This document shows positions 35,307 through 44,547 of a stretch of 64,000 bases of DNA, piece by piece. The stretch's first letter is position 1. Each line of letters begins with the position of its first letter. This stretch comes from Bacteroidales bacterium. GTDB lineage: Bacteria; Bacteroidota; Bacteroidia; Bacteroidales; UBA4417. The notes under the pieces are model-generated. The model saw only the letters and a list, made by a program, of their open reading frames with translations, was not told where the DNA came from and did not search any database. Location: contig JADJHD010000013.1 of assembly GCA_016707705.1 (NCBI GenBank), positions 1 through 64,000 of the forward strand, read 5' to 3'. The translations under genes were made by a program, and so were the position numbers.

Positions 35307-37514
35307 ATGAATAAGATTTCCCTGCCTGTAATAGGAATGGCTTGTGCAGCCTGCGCTGTAAGTGTGCAATCCATGCTTGAAACAGCTGAAGGAGTCGTTT
35401 CTGCATCTGTAAATTACGGTAACCGGACTGTCAGACTTGAGTATGATGAAAACAAGGTAAGTCTTGAAAACCTGAAGAGCCTTTCGCAACAGATTGGATA
35501 TGACCTGATGATTGATGACGATGATAGGGCAGAAAAGATACAGGCATTGGAAAGCAAACGATACTCTTCACTTCTGCGAAAGTTTTGGGTTGCTATCCTA
35601 TTTTCCCTGCCTGTATTCGTGGTATCAATGTTTTTTCATCACGGTTTTCCTTACCAGGATTTTCTGCTTCTTGCCCTCACCATCCCAGTTATCATTTACT
35701 CAGGCTCCGAATTCTACCTCAATGCTTTCAAGCAAGCCAGGCATGGAATCTTTACAATGGATTCACTCGTTGCCACTGGAACAGCATCGGCTTTCCTTCT
35801 TAGCCTGACAAATACCCTGGCACCTACCCTTCTTGAACTTGAAAACCTTCCTGCACAGGTTTATTATGAATCTGCCGTTGTTATAATTTCTTTCATTCTC
35901 TTAGGTCGTATTCTTGAAGAAAGAGCAAGAAAATCAGCATCCTCTGCCATCAGAAAACTCTCAGGACTCCAACCCAAAAAAATACAGATTGAAAGAGATG
36001 GGGAAACTTTTGATTTATCACCGGCATTAGTGGTTCCCGGGGATATTTTCAGGCTAAAACCCGGAGAAACCATTGCAGTTGATGGAATTATTCTATCAGG
36101 TCTATCATCAGTTGACGAAAGCAGTATTACAGGCGAGCCTTTCCCTGTCAGCAAATCAAGTGGAAACACTGTTTATTCGGGGACATTGAACCTTGAAGGC
36201 ATTCTTGAAATTGAAGCCACCAAAGCAGGAAATGAAACTGTATTGGCAAGAATTATCGCCCTGGTGGATGAGGCCATCTCAACCAAACCACCAATCCAAA
36301 AACTGGTTGATAAGATCGCAGCAGTTTTTGTTCCAACTGTATTTGGGATATCCCTGCTCACTTTTATTGGCTGGATCATAGCCGGGCAAACTATGGGATT
36401 CGCCTTCATAACCTCTATCAGCGTCCTTATCATAGCTTGCCCTTGTGCACTTGGGTTGGCAACTCCAACCGCTCTGATTGCAGGTATCGGACGTGGAGCC
36501 AAAGAAGGAATCCTCGTTCGTAATGCTGCCGTACTTGAATCCGCAGCAACAATTGATACTGTGCTATTCGACAAGACCGGTACACTTACTACTGGCAAAC
36601 CCATTGTTCAAAAGCTGGAATGGTTTAATAATCCCGGAATACAGGATAAACAAGCAGTTTTTGAACTTGAGCGGGAATCTACTCATCCCCTGGCTAAAGC
36701 CATCCTCTCAGTAGAAGGCAACAACCTGTCAGATAACATTCAATTGTCTGATTTTAAAGAAGAAGCCGGCAAAGGTATCAGTGCCCGAATTGGAAATGAC
36801 TTATGGCTGGCCGGGAACTTAAAACTACTCACCGATAATGGATTTGATCTCAGAGTGTTGGAGATTGAATCCAATCCGGAACTTAATAACCTGTCAATAG
36901 TATTTGTTGCTAAAAACAATAGTCTAATCGCCAAAATATATCTTTCAGATCAGATCAGGGAGGAATCTGCAAAGTGTATCAGTGAATTGCAAAAGATGGG
37001 TATGAAAGTTGCCATGCTTACAGGAGATCAAACTGGTTCAGCAAATTACATTGCAGGATCTCTGGGTCTGAATAGGGTATTCTCACAGCTTTTGCCTGAA
37101 GGGAAAGGAGAGATTGTGGAGCAATATCAAAAAGAGAAGTGCCGGGTAGCAATGGTAGGTGACGGCATCAATGATGCTTATGCTCTGGCTAAGGCAGATC
37201 TGGGAATTGCAATGGGCAACGGAACAGATATAGCCATTGGAAGTGCTGACATTGTTCTGATGAAAGCTGAAATCCTGAATATTATCAAAGCTCTTGAACT
37301 ATCGCGTGCCACCGTCAAAATAATCAGGCAAAACCTATTCTGGGCATTCTTTTACAATCTTCTTGCAATACCGGTCGCATCAGGGATCTTTTATACTTTT
37401 ACAGGCTATCTTCTTGACCCAATGCTGGCAGGAGCAGCTATGGCGATCAGCTCCCTTACTGTTGTTGGAAACAGCTTAAGGCTCAACTTCAAAAAATTTA
37501 ATAACAGCAAGTAA
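35307..37514 (+). CDS. copA: Cu(I)-exporting P1B-type ATPase
   Basis: 735 residues from ATG 35307 (MNKISLPVIGMACAAC); an upstream TTG is not needed. One N-terminal heavy-metal domain with CAAC at 13-16, then eight predicted membrane helices. The membrane metal site is CPC at 378-380 (ACPCALGLATPTAL), the phosphorylation site Asp422 in FDKTGTLTTG, the actuator loop SSITGEPFP, the HP motif ESTHPLAKAI and the hinge VGDGINDAYALA. These mark a copper(I) or silver exporter. It starts a metal-handling cluster followed by a CDF exporter and a CopZ-like chaperone, 46 and 48 bp apart, all on the plus strand. Confidence 0.95.
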   Translation: MNKISLPVIGMACAACAVSVQSMLETAEGVVSASVNYGNRTVRLEYDENKVSLENLKSLSQQIGYDLMIDDDDRAEKIQALESKRYSSLLRKFWVAILFSLPVFVVSMFFHHGFPYQDFLLLALTIPVIIYSGSEFYLNAFKQARHGIFTMDSLVATGTASAFLLSLTNTLAPTLLELENLPAQVYYESAVVIISFILLGRILEERARKSASSAIRKLSGLQPKKIQIERDGETFDLSPALVVPGDIFRLKPGETIAVDGIILSGLSSVDESSITGEPFPVSKSSGNTVYSGTLNLEGILEIEATKAGNETVLARIIALVDEAISTKPPIQKLVDKIAAVFVPTVFGISLLTFIGWIIAGQTMGFAFITSISVLIIACPCALGLATPTALIAGIGRGAKEGILVRNAAVLESAATIDTVLFDKTGTLTTGKPIVQKLEWFNNPGIQDKQAVFELERESTHPLAKAILSVEGNNLSDNIQLSDFKEEAGKGISARIGNDLWLAGNLKLLTDNGFDLRVLEIESNPELNNLSIVFVAKNNSLIAKIYLSDQIREESAKCISELQKMGMKVAMLTGDQTGSANYIAGSLGLNRVFSQLLPEGKGEIVEQYQKEKCRVAMVGDGINDAYALAKADLGIAMGNGTDIAIGSADIVLMKAEILNIIKALELSRATVKIIRQNLFWAFFYNLLAIPVASGIFYTFTGYLLDPMLAGAAMAISSLTVVGNSLRLNFKKFNNSK

Positions 37515-37560
37515 ACTCATTGAGCTGCTACTCCAAAGAAACGCAACACTACTACCAATA

Positions 37561-38472
37561 ATGAGCCACCACCATCATAGTCACAATCATCATGATCACG
37601 GACATCCTGAACAGGCAGGAAGCAGAAATCTGAAACTGGCTTTCTGGCTGAATGCTCTGTTTGCCTTGATTGAGATTGCCGGTGGTATCATGACTAACAG
37701 CATTGCTGTACTTTCAGATGCCTTGCATGATGCTGGCGATACAGTAGCAATTGGTGTTGCATGGTATTTTCACCACATTTCAGGAAGAAAAAGGGATGAA
37801 GAGTATTCTTTTGGATACAAACGATTTACAGTTCTTGGAGCTTTAATCAATTCTCTGATTCTACTCTCTGGTTCCATTATTATTCTCTACAACGCAATAC
37901 CCCGGCTGCTCAGTCCTGAACCAGTGAACAATCAGGGAATGCTATTGCTTGCCATATTGGGAATATTGGTAAATGGTTTTGCAATGCTTAGGGTTGGAAA
38001 AGGCAAAAGTCAGAATGAAAAAGTAATATCCTTGCATCTGCTTGAAGATGTATTGGGATGGGTCGCGGTGCTGATTGTCTCAATTATCCTTTACTTTAAA
38101 AATATTCCAATTCTTGACCCCTTACTTTCTGTTGGGATAACTCTCTTCATTTTGTTTCGGTTATTCGGAAGTCTTCGTCAAACCTTTCGGATTCTATTGC
38201 AGGGAACACCTGGTAGCGAATGGGAATCCAAAGTACTGTCCAGTCTAAGGCAAATAAAGGATGTAAATGGGATTCATGATCTGCATATATGGACACTTGA
38301 CGGGAATTACCATGTTGCTTCCCTGCATGTTGTTGTGGATGTAGACTTAAGTCTCTCAGAAACAGAAACATTAAAGAATACAATACGGTCAACACTTCAT
38401 GACCTTCAAATTGAACATGCAACTCTTGAAATTGAATTGCATGGAAATGAATGCTCGCTTACAGATTGTTAA
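37561..38472 (+). CDS. cation diffusion facilitator (Zn2+/divalent metal exporter)
   Basis: 303 residues. A His-rich N-terminus (MSHHHHSHNHHDHGH) precedes six membrane helices. The intramembrane metal site is visible as LSDALHDAGD in helix 2 (His56, Asp60) and HLLEDVLGW in helix 5, the HD-HD form usual for zinc transporters of the CzcD/ZitB type. The cytoplasmic C-terminal domain ends with GIHDLHIWTLDGNYHVASLHV. It exports zinc, cobalt or cadmium in exchange for protons. Between copA and the CopZ-like gene, so probably part of a metal-stress operon. Confidence 0.9.
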   Translation: MSHHHHSHNHHDHGHPEQAGSRNLKLAFWLNALFALIEIAGGIMTNSIAVLSDALHDAGDTVAIGVAWYFHHISGRKRDEEYSFGYKRFTVLGALINSLILLSGSIIILYNAIPRLLSPEPVNNQGMLLLAILGILVNGFAMLRVGKGKSQNEKVISLHLLEDVLGWVAVLIVSIILYFKNIPILDPLLSVGITLFILFRLFGSLRQTFRILLQGTPGSEWESKVLSSLRQIKDVNGIHDLHIWTLDGNYHVASLHVVVDVDLSLSETETLKNTIRSTLHDLQIEHATLEIELHGNECSLTDC

Positions 38473-38520
38473 TTAAGGCAATTTAATCGGTAACCAATAA
38501 CACCATATATATCATTTTCA

Positions 38521-38733
38521 ATGGAAAAACTCACCTTCAAGACAAGTCTCAAATGCAATGGATGCATTAATACAATCAAACCAGGTATAGAGCAGATTCA
38601 AGGCATTCAGGAATGGAAAGTTGATCTGGAATCAGCAGACAAAATTCTGGAAATAAATTCAGAAGCAGATGTTACAGAACAGGTGATTGAAAGCGTAAAA
38701 AAAGCCGGCTTTCTGATTAGCCGGCTTTCGTAA
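38521..38733 (+). CDS. CopZ-like heavy-metal-associated protein
   Basis: 70 residues, a single ferredoxin-fold HMA domain with the metal site CNGC at residues 12-15 (SLKCNGCINTIKPGIE). It lacks the Met before the first Cys (Met is common in Atx1/CopZ: MxCxxC), so metal preference is uncertain. Its position after copA and the CDF gene suggests a copper chaperone delivering to CopA. The last codons (KKAGFLISRLS) are written by a strong inverted repeat that serves as terminator for the convergent sodB gene. Confidence 0.85.
   Translation: MEKLTFKTSLKCNGCINTIKPGIEQIQGIQEWKVDLESADKILEINSEADVTEQVIESVKKAGFLISRLS
38695..38728 (-). terminator. sodB terminator embedded in the CopZ-like coding region
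   Basis: Perfect 9-bp arms AAAGCCGGC (38701-38709) and GCCGGCTTT (38720-38728). Read from the minus strand, the hairpin is followed by seven T (the A run 38697-38703), a canonical intrinsic terminator 19 bp after the sodB stop. It lies wholly inside the last codons of the CopZ-like gene on the other strand. Confidence 0.88.
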
Positions 38734-38746
38734 AGATCGTAGTTCG

Positions 38747-39325
38747 TTATGGGAGGCGGGATGCAACAATATCCCAGTCAACAAGATTCCAGAAGGCTGC
38801 AAGATAATCAGGACGCTTATTCTGGTAATCAAGATAATAGGAATGCTCCCATACATCGCAGGTAAGCAATGGCACCTGGCCCTCTCTGAGAGGATTGCCG
38901 GCATTGCCTGTCTGGACAATAGCGAGAGAATTATCTGGCTTCATGGTGAACCAGGCCCAACCTGAACCAAACAGGTTAATGGCTGCATCAGCAAATTTAG
39001 CCTTGAACTCTTCAAAGCTGCCGAAATCTCTTTCAATGAGAGCCAGCAAGTCGCCTGTAGGAGCGGTATTCCTTCTTGCAGAGAAACCTTCCCAGAAAAA
39101 GGTGTGATTCCATACCTGAGCGCCATTGTTAAAAATGCCACCGGTAGCCTGGCGTACAATATCTTCAAGACTTGCATTCTCAAACTGTGTGCCGGGAACC
39201 ATACCATTCAGCTTGGTAACATAGGTCTGATGGTGTTTCCCATAATGAAATTCAATAGTTTTTGCACTGATATATGGCTCAAGAGCATCAGCTGCATATG
39301 GTAGTTTCGGTAATTCGAATGACAT
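38747..39325 (-). CDS. sodB: superoxide dismutase, Fe type
   Basis: 192 residues, normal for Fe/Mn SOD. Metal ligands His27 (FHYGKHHQTYV), His74 (VWNHTFFW), Asp157 and His161 (DVWEHSYYLDYQN) are all present. Gln70 in FNNGAQVWNHTF lies at the position used by iron enzymes, where Mn-SODs usually have Gly with a Gln further on (established family marker). It dismutates superoxide in the cytoplasm. It converges on the copper operon, and the neighbouring metal exporters make a stress-related context; an intergenic of 252 bp separates it from the M23 peptidase gene. Confidence 0.95.
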   Translation of the reverse strand: MSFELPKLPYAADALEPYISAKTIEFHYGKHHQTYVTKLNGMVPGTQFENASLEDIVRQATGGIFNNGAQVWNHTFFWEGFSARRNTAPTGDLLALIERDFGSFEEFKAKFADAAINLFGSGWAWFTMKPDNSLAIVQTGNAGNPLREGQVPLLTCDVWEHSYYLDYQNKRPDYLAAFWNLVDWDIVASRLP

Positions 39326-39577
39326 AAGCTGGTATATTAAAGGTTGAACATAACTGATTTGGGATGTAAATTTAGCATGATTTTATCTAAGAATCTGAAT
39401 ATTTAAGAAAATATGAACCTGTATTCCTGTTTCAAAATTATCCACATTTACACTCGCCTGATACACAGTAACATAGAACATCATTGGAGGTGTGGACATT
39501 TTAAACCCTTAAGGCAGCAAAATAATTGCATTTAGTATTCAGGATAAGTCCGTCAAAACCGGCCGGGGACAACCAGA

Positions 39578-41308
39578 CTATTTCTTAACTATTTTAGAAG
39601 AGAATGATGAGCGATTGCCCTTTTCATCCACCAAAACCAGTTTAAAGGAGTTGGTACCTTTCTTCAGTAAATCATCGTACCAGTATACCATCAGGTGATT
39701 TTTGGGATCCCACTCCACCAAGGCCCATTCCCCATTTACTTCCGCAAAGTATGTATCTATTCCAGAGAAGTTATCTGAGACCCTGAATTTTATGCTTTTT
39801 TTGATCTTCTGCTTGTCACGGAGCAATTGAATGGAAGGAGGCAAGGTATCAACAACAATAGCATAGGAATCAAATAAATTGGTTTCTGCTGTTACAAATC
39901 CGTCCCTGTATTCACCCCCTGCAGAATGCCGGACACCTTCACGGTCATATCTGGCAAGCAACGCTTTGGATCTTAACCTTGCAGGAACCATATCAGCTTT
40001 TATCGATACTTGCATCTTCTTACCCATTGGAATTTCCGGCTTACAGAAGCCATGCAAGGCAGAATAGTTGCCTTTTTTGGGAGCCATTCTGCTATAGGTA
40101 AATTGAATACTGTCGAACAGGCAACCTTTTGGCAGATTAATTCTCATTTCTGAATTCTGAAACTTGTTTTCTTTTTGCCATGGCATCCAAAAGACTGTAT
40201 CAGCCAGGATGGGAGACGGCACCGAAACAACGAACTCCGGTTTCTCACTTTTCAAGAAAAACCGCCCTGTCGATTTCCGGCCAGTAAAATCACTTACCTC
40301 TACCAATATCTCATGCAGTTGACCATCGCGGCAGTCAATCACCCCTCTATTCCCAAAATTCTTAATAACCGACAATTCATTTCCAGGCAATTTCCGGGAT
40401 TGAATGATTCTGCTCCCATTATTGAATGCATCTTCATAATCCATGCTGGCATTAATATATCGGGTTTCGGCAAAAGCGAAACTATCCAACTGCATGCTAA
40501 AGAATATCCTATTCTGATCAAATATTTTGACTGAATACCATCCATTCCTGTCTGAACTGCTTCCAAAAAAGTCGAATGCCTGCGTTCCTACCGCAAATCC
40601 ACCCCATACTGAAATTGTATCACCATCGGCTGGATGATAGAAACCATCCTGTCTCTTTGTTGCTCGTTTCCTGAGCACTTGATTTAATCCGTTAATTGTG
40701 CTGCCTGAGTTCGCAGGATAAAGACAGAGCCAATCAATATCAGGGTTGAAAGAATCCTTGCATTCAAACCCAAAAAGCAATGGATTTATTATTCTTTCAG
40801 TTTTTGTATTTCGGATCTCAAAATGCAGATGTGCCCCAAAGGAACCTCCTGAATTCCCGGCATAACCAATAAGTTCTCCCTTTTTAACCCAGATAGTATC
40901 CTTGTGTCCAGCAGGAAACAAATCAACCTCGAATGACTTCAACGAATACTGCTGCTGCCTTGCATAACTTCTGATAGTGTCACTATATCCGAATAAATGG
41001 CCGCAGACTGAAGTGAATCCATTAGGATGATCAATATACAATGCGTTGCCAAAGCCAAAAGGAGAGATTTTTATCCTGCTGACAAATCCATCTGCAATAG
41101 CATAAACCGGCATCCCTTCCTTCTTCAAAACAGAAAAATCAATACCGGAATGAAAATGATTGGGCCTGATCTCCCCAAAAGCACCTGTAACAGTCAATCC
41201 AATGCCCAAAGGTGAAGAAAAGTAACCCTTAGGTATGACAATCTGACCAATCCCATTGGTCGCAAGTAAAAGGAAGAATAAAGGAAGTAATCGGAGAGAG
41301 AGTTTCAT
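39578..41308 (-). CDS. M23-family peptidase (LytM domain)
   Basis: 576 residues from ATG 41308, which begins a clear signal peptide (MKLSLRLLPLFFLLLATNG). The longer frame upstream lacks one. The LytM domain lies near the N-terminus: His53 and Asp57 in HFHSGIDF, the second zinc region in GNSGGSFGAHLHFEIRN. The remaining 370 residues form Ig-like or beta domains, ending LVLVDEKGNRSSFSSKIVKK. M23 enzymes cut peptidoglycan cross-bridges or act as scaffolds; both metal motifs are intact here, so it is likely active. A conserved Bacteroidota architecture. Periplasm. Confidence 0.9.
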   Translation of the reverse strand: MKLSLRLLPLFFLLLATNGIGQIVIPKGYFSSPLGIGLTVTGAFGEIRPNHFHSGIDFSVLKKEGMPVYAIADGFVSRIKISPFGFGNALYIDHPNGFTSVCGHLFGYSDTIRSYARQQQYSLKSFEVDLFPAGHKDTIWVKKGELIGYAGNSGGSFGAHLHFEIRNTKTERIINPLLFGFECKDSFNPDIDWLCLYPANSGSTINGLNQVLRKRATKRQDGFYHPADGDTISVWGGFAVGTQAFDFFGSSSDRNGWYSVKIFDQNRIFFSMQLDSFAFAETRYINASMDYEDAFNNGSRIIQSRKLPGNELSVIKNFGNRGVIDCRDGQLHEILVEVSDFTGRKSTGRFFLKSEKPEFVVSVPSPILADTVFWMPWQKENKFQNSEMRINLPKGCLFDSIQFTYSRMAPKKGNYSALHGFCKPEIPMGKKMQVSIKADMVPARLRSKALLARYDREGVRHSAGGEYRDGFVTAETNLFDSYAIVVDTLPPSIQLLRDKQKIKKSIKFRVSDNFSGIDTYFAEVNGEWALVEWDPKNHLMVYWYDDLLKKGTNSFKLVLVDEKGNRSSFSSKIVKK

Positions 41309-41902
41309 TAATGCAAACTTACTACCCACAACTGAATAATTCAAGCTATCAGCGAAATAAGGTAAGGATGAGCAGAACCACATCAAACAACAATTATGAA
41401 AAGTCAAAAGAATTATCCTGAGATGCAGTAATTTAAAGATTCATCCTTTTGCACAGAATCAATGCAGTGGCCTATAATTTCGCCAAATTATCTTTTATGA
41501 AGATGCAATTATCAGGTAACAATCCAATTAGACGGATAATTTGATATTATTTTCTGAAAATCAACAGTTTTGGTATTACGATTCAGGAAAATGGAAATAT
41601 ATAAGAGTAGAATATTCTGAAGGTTTTAATGAAGGACCCCGCCGCAAGCAGCGGGGTATCAGAATTCAGAAGCCAGAATTCAGAATAACAACCAAATTTT
41701 CAAATTCTGACTCCTGAATTCTGTATTCACCAAACAACTAAAATAATAATATCTCGCAGCAAGCTGCGGGGAATTGAACCCATAAAGAGATTAAATAAAA
41801 TGATATGTCTTCATGGAAGTCTCCTTCATGCAGCTTAAAAGAATCCCTGCAGAAGGGAGATTTAGAAATTAAACAGCTTAATCTATCCTGTTACAACTTC
41901 TT
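41309..41902. repeat. 594-bp intergenic with palindromes and word-like repeats
   Basis: No gene is visible. It holds two GC-rich hairpins in an AT-rich setting: CCCCGC/GCGGGG at 41637-41656 and CGCAGC/GCTGCG at 41755-41768, each with an AAG or AA at the loop and ending in GGGG. Between them lies an imperfect inverted repeat made of AGAATTCAGAAGCCAGAATT (41661-41680, continuing to 41686) and its near-complement at 41702-41728 (TTCTGACTCCTGAATTCTG). The tract CACCAAACAACTAAAAT that follows resembles words in the block at 6.4-7.1 kb. Confidence 0.75.
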
Positions 41903-44539
41903 ATGATTAATTTTTCAGATAAATATACCAGTCCACCCCGGCAAAGTCAGTCTAAACTACAGCGCTTAAAAGTCTATTCCGGACCTGAAATCGCAGTATG
42001 CCTTGTTTTAGCCCTGATTGCATATCTTATTATCATATTTGTTCAGGGAAATTTGCACTTCAGCCTGCAAAACATCAGTTCACATTTGAGCATACTCGCA
42101 ATCACTCCGGTGATTTCCTTGAATGGTATCGACAAGAGAAGGAAAAATCAAAGTCAGAAGAAGCCTGGATCATCAGGAATTGAAGCTGAATTTCCATCCC
42201 TGGAGGGATTCAAGTTACTACGGGAAGGTGTTATCGCAGCTGATTCAAATGGGATGATATGCTATGCCAACGAATCTGCAGAATCCCAGTTCAGAAAAGT
42301 TGGGTCAGAACTCTGCGGAAGCTCGATTCACTCCATCCTGATAATTGAAAATGGCCACAAGGCTGTTAAATCGCCATATTCTTCAAGGCTAAGCCTTTCA
42401 CATTCTTCATTCATATACTCAGGAGAAGGAAAATGCATAGGTGAACTCTTCTTTATAAGAAGTGCTATTAAATCGATTAAGACTGATAATCAAGACATTT
42501 CAATTCACGAAACTTTTAACGGAGAAATAATTACGCATCTGCAATATAACATCGCAAATGCGATGGTAAGTGCAAATTCACTCCATGGTCTCTTCAGTTG
42601 TGTAAAGGAAGAACTCTCACTGCTTTTGGATACAACCAATTTCATAATTGCGCTCTATGATCCTTCCAGTGGATTGATTACAGCACCTTTTGAAGTGGAT
42701 GAAAATAATGACTTACTACCATCCTGGCCTGCTGAAAAATCGCTGACAGGACTGGTTATTAAAAAACGGAGGACTCTACTTCTAAACAGAAAACAAATTG
42801 CAGATCTCGCCGATAAGGGTGAAATTAAGTATATGGGAACGCGGGCTGAATGCTGGCTTGGAGTTCCTTTGCTTTATGGTGAAAAATCCCTTGGAGCTAT
42901 AGTAGTTCAGAGCTATAGTAATCCGGAAGAGTATGATAATGGCAGCATCGAAATTCTACAGATAATTGCCAACCAGCTCAGTATTTATATTGAGAAGAAG
43001 AGGTCAGATGAAGCATCTGAAAAATTATCCAAGGCAATGGTTCATAGCCCGCTTAGTGTTGTCATTACTGATTATAGCGGAACCATAGAGTATGTAAATC
43101 CAAAATTCTGTGAAATTACCGGCTACACAGCAGAAGAAGCAATAGGTAATAATCCAAGGATTCTAAAATCAGGACAGCAGGAATCTGCATTTTATGCCAG
43201 TCTATGGGAATCCATTCTTCAAGGCAAAGAGTGGAAGGGTGAAATGCACAATAGGAAGAAGAACGGAGACCTCTATTGGGAGAATGTCTCAATCTCTCCA
43301 ATTATAAATTCGGAGGGAGAGATTTCCCATTTTGTAGCTGTAAAAGAGGATATTACGGATAAGAAGAAGATGCATGACGACCTGGTTGCAGCAAAAAATC
43401 AGGCTGAAGAGAGTGATCGTCTTAAAACCGCTTTCCTCCAAAATATTTCCCATGAAATAAGAACACCTCTGAATGGAATGCTTGGCTTTGCATATATTAT
43501 AAACAATGAAGTCCTCAGCACGGAAAAGGTTAAGGAATATTCGGCAATTATTCACAGCAGTGGTAAACGCCTGCTGGAACTCATCAATAATATTATCGAC
43601 ATCTCCAAGATTGAATCCGGCACCTTGGAAGTAAATCTAACTGATATCCATCTGCATACATTAATACAGGGTGTGTTAAACCAATTTATCCCTGTAGCAG
43701 ATTCAAAGAATATCAGGATGGTTAGTCCAATCGAGTATGCAGGTGATGATATAATAATAAGGTGTGACGAATTGAAACTACATCAGGTACTAACCAATCT
43801 GGTGGACAACTCTCTGAAATTTACCCTGGCAGGGACAATTGAGATTGGCTATATCTTAGGCAAGAATGAAATAGTATTCAGTGTAAATGATACAGGTGTA
43901 GGAATCCCGGTACTTCAGCAATCCCGTATTTTCGAGCGCTTCTATCAGGCAGACATGTCTATTTCAAGAGGTTTTGAGGGATCAGGGCTTGGACTTTCTA
44001 TCTGCAAGGGACTGGTTGATTTGCTCAAAGGCAAGATATGGCTTGAATCAAAGGAAGAAAAAGGGACTACAGTGTTTTTCAGCATTCCGGTAGATGTTAT
44101 CACAAGGAAAAATGAACCGGTACAAGAGCATGCAAGTTCATCAAACAAGTTTGGATATGCCAGAATACTGGTAGCTGAAGATGATGATTTCAGTTTCACA
44201 CTTCTGGAAACCATTCTTGAGCAGGCATCAATTGGCATTATCAGAGCGTTCAACGGAAAAGAAGCAGTAAAATACTGTGAGGAGAACAATGATATAGACC
44301 TGATTCTGATGGATTTGAAGATGCCGGAGATGAACGGGATTGAAGCTACCCGTCGAATTAAGGAACTTCGCCCTGAATTGCCGATTATTGCCCAAACGGC
44401 TTATGCCTTCTCAAATGAACGTGCTGCCGCCATTGAAGCTGGTTGTGATGAATATATAACCAAACCTATTTCCGTCGACAAACTGAATGAAATGCTTCAG
44501 CGATGGTCAGTAAAACAGAATTTGCAAGCTAATAAATAG
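41903..44539 (+). CDS. hybrid sensor histidine kinase (PAS-GAF-PAS-HK-REC)
   Basis: 878 residues. One N-terminal membrane region (about 30-50, possibly a hairpin to 75), a PAS-like domain (about 100-150), a GAF domain (about 220-365), a PAS-PAC pair (about 375-490: GTIEYVNPKFCEITGYT and FVAVKEDITDKK), HisKA with His517 in ISHEIRTPLNG, HATPase with NLVDNSLKFT, DTGVGIP and GSGLGLSI, and a receiver domain with Asp804 in LILMDLKMPEMNG. GAF and PAS suggest a small ligand or redox signal; no haem or flavin residues can be assigned. No response regulator gene is adjacent, so output may pass through a phosphotransfer protein elsewhere. Ends 8 bp from the convergent MFS gene. Confidence 0.92.
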   Translation: MINFSDKYTSPPRQSQSKLQRLKVYSGPEIAVCLVLALIAYLIIIFVQGNLHFSLQNISSHLSILAITPVISLNGIDKRRKNQSQKKPGSSGIEAEFPSLEGFKLLREGVIAADSNGMICYANESAESQFRKVGSELCGSSIHSILIIENGHKAVKSPYSSRLSLSHSSFIYSGEGKCIGELFFIRSAIKSIKTDNQDISIHETFNGEIITHLQYNIANAMVSANSLHGLFSCVKEELSLLLDTTNFIIALYDPSSGLITAPFEVDENNDLLPSWPAEKSLTGLVIKKRRTLLLNRKQIADLADKGEIKYMGTRAECWLGVPLLYGEKSLGAIVVQSYSNPEEYDNGSIEILQIIANQLSIYIEKKRSDEASEKLSKAMVHSPLSVVITDYSGTIEYVNPKFCEITGYTAEEAIGNNPRILKSGQQESAFYASLWESILQGKEWKGEMHNRKKNGDLYWENVSISPIINSEGEISHFVAVKEDITDKKKMHDDLVAAKNQAEESDRLKTAFLQNISHEIRTPLNGMLGFAYIINNEVLSTEKVKEYSAIIHSSGKRLLELINNIIDISKIESGTLEVNLTDIHLHTLIQGVLNQFIPVADSKNIRMVSPIEYAGDDIIIRCDELKLHQVLTNLVDNSLKFTLAGTIEIGYILGKNEIVFSVNDTGVGIPVLQQSRIFERFYQADMSISRGFEGSGLGLSICKGLVDLLKGKIWLESKEEKGTTVFFSIPVDVITRKNEPVQEHASSSNKFGYARILVAEDDDFSFTLLETILEQASIGIIRAFNGKEAVKYCEENNDIDLILMDLKMPEMNGIEATRRIKELRPELPIIAQTAYAFSNERAAAIEAGCDEYITKPISVDKLNEMLQRWSVKQNLQANK

Positions 44540-44547
44540 GTTGACTG

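Noticed and set aside
39438..39446. TTATCCACA, a perfect DnaA-box 9-mer, with a similar TGTGGACAT at 39491
   Set aside because: A given 9-mer is expected about once in every two windows of this size on both strands. There is no cluster of boxes, no AT-rich unwinding element with repeats and no dnaA or dnaN nearby, so it is not called an origin.
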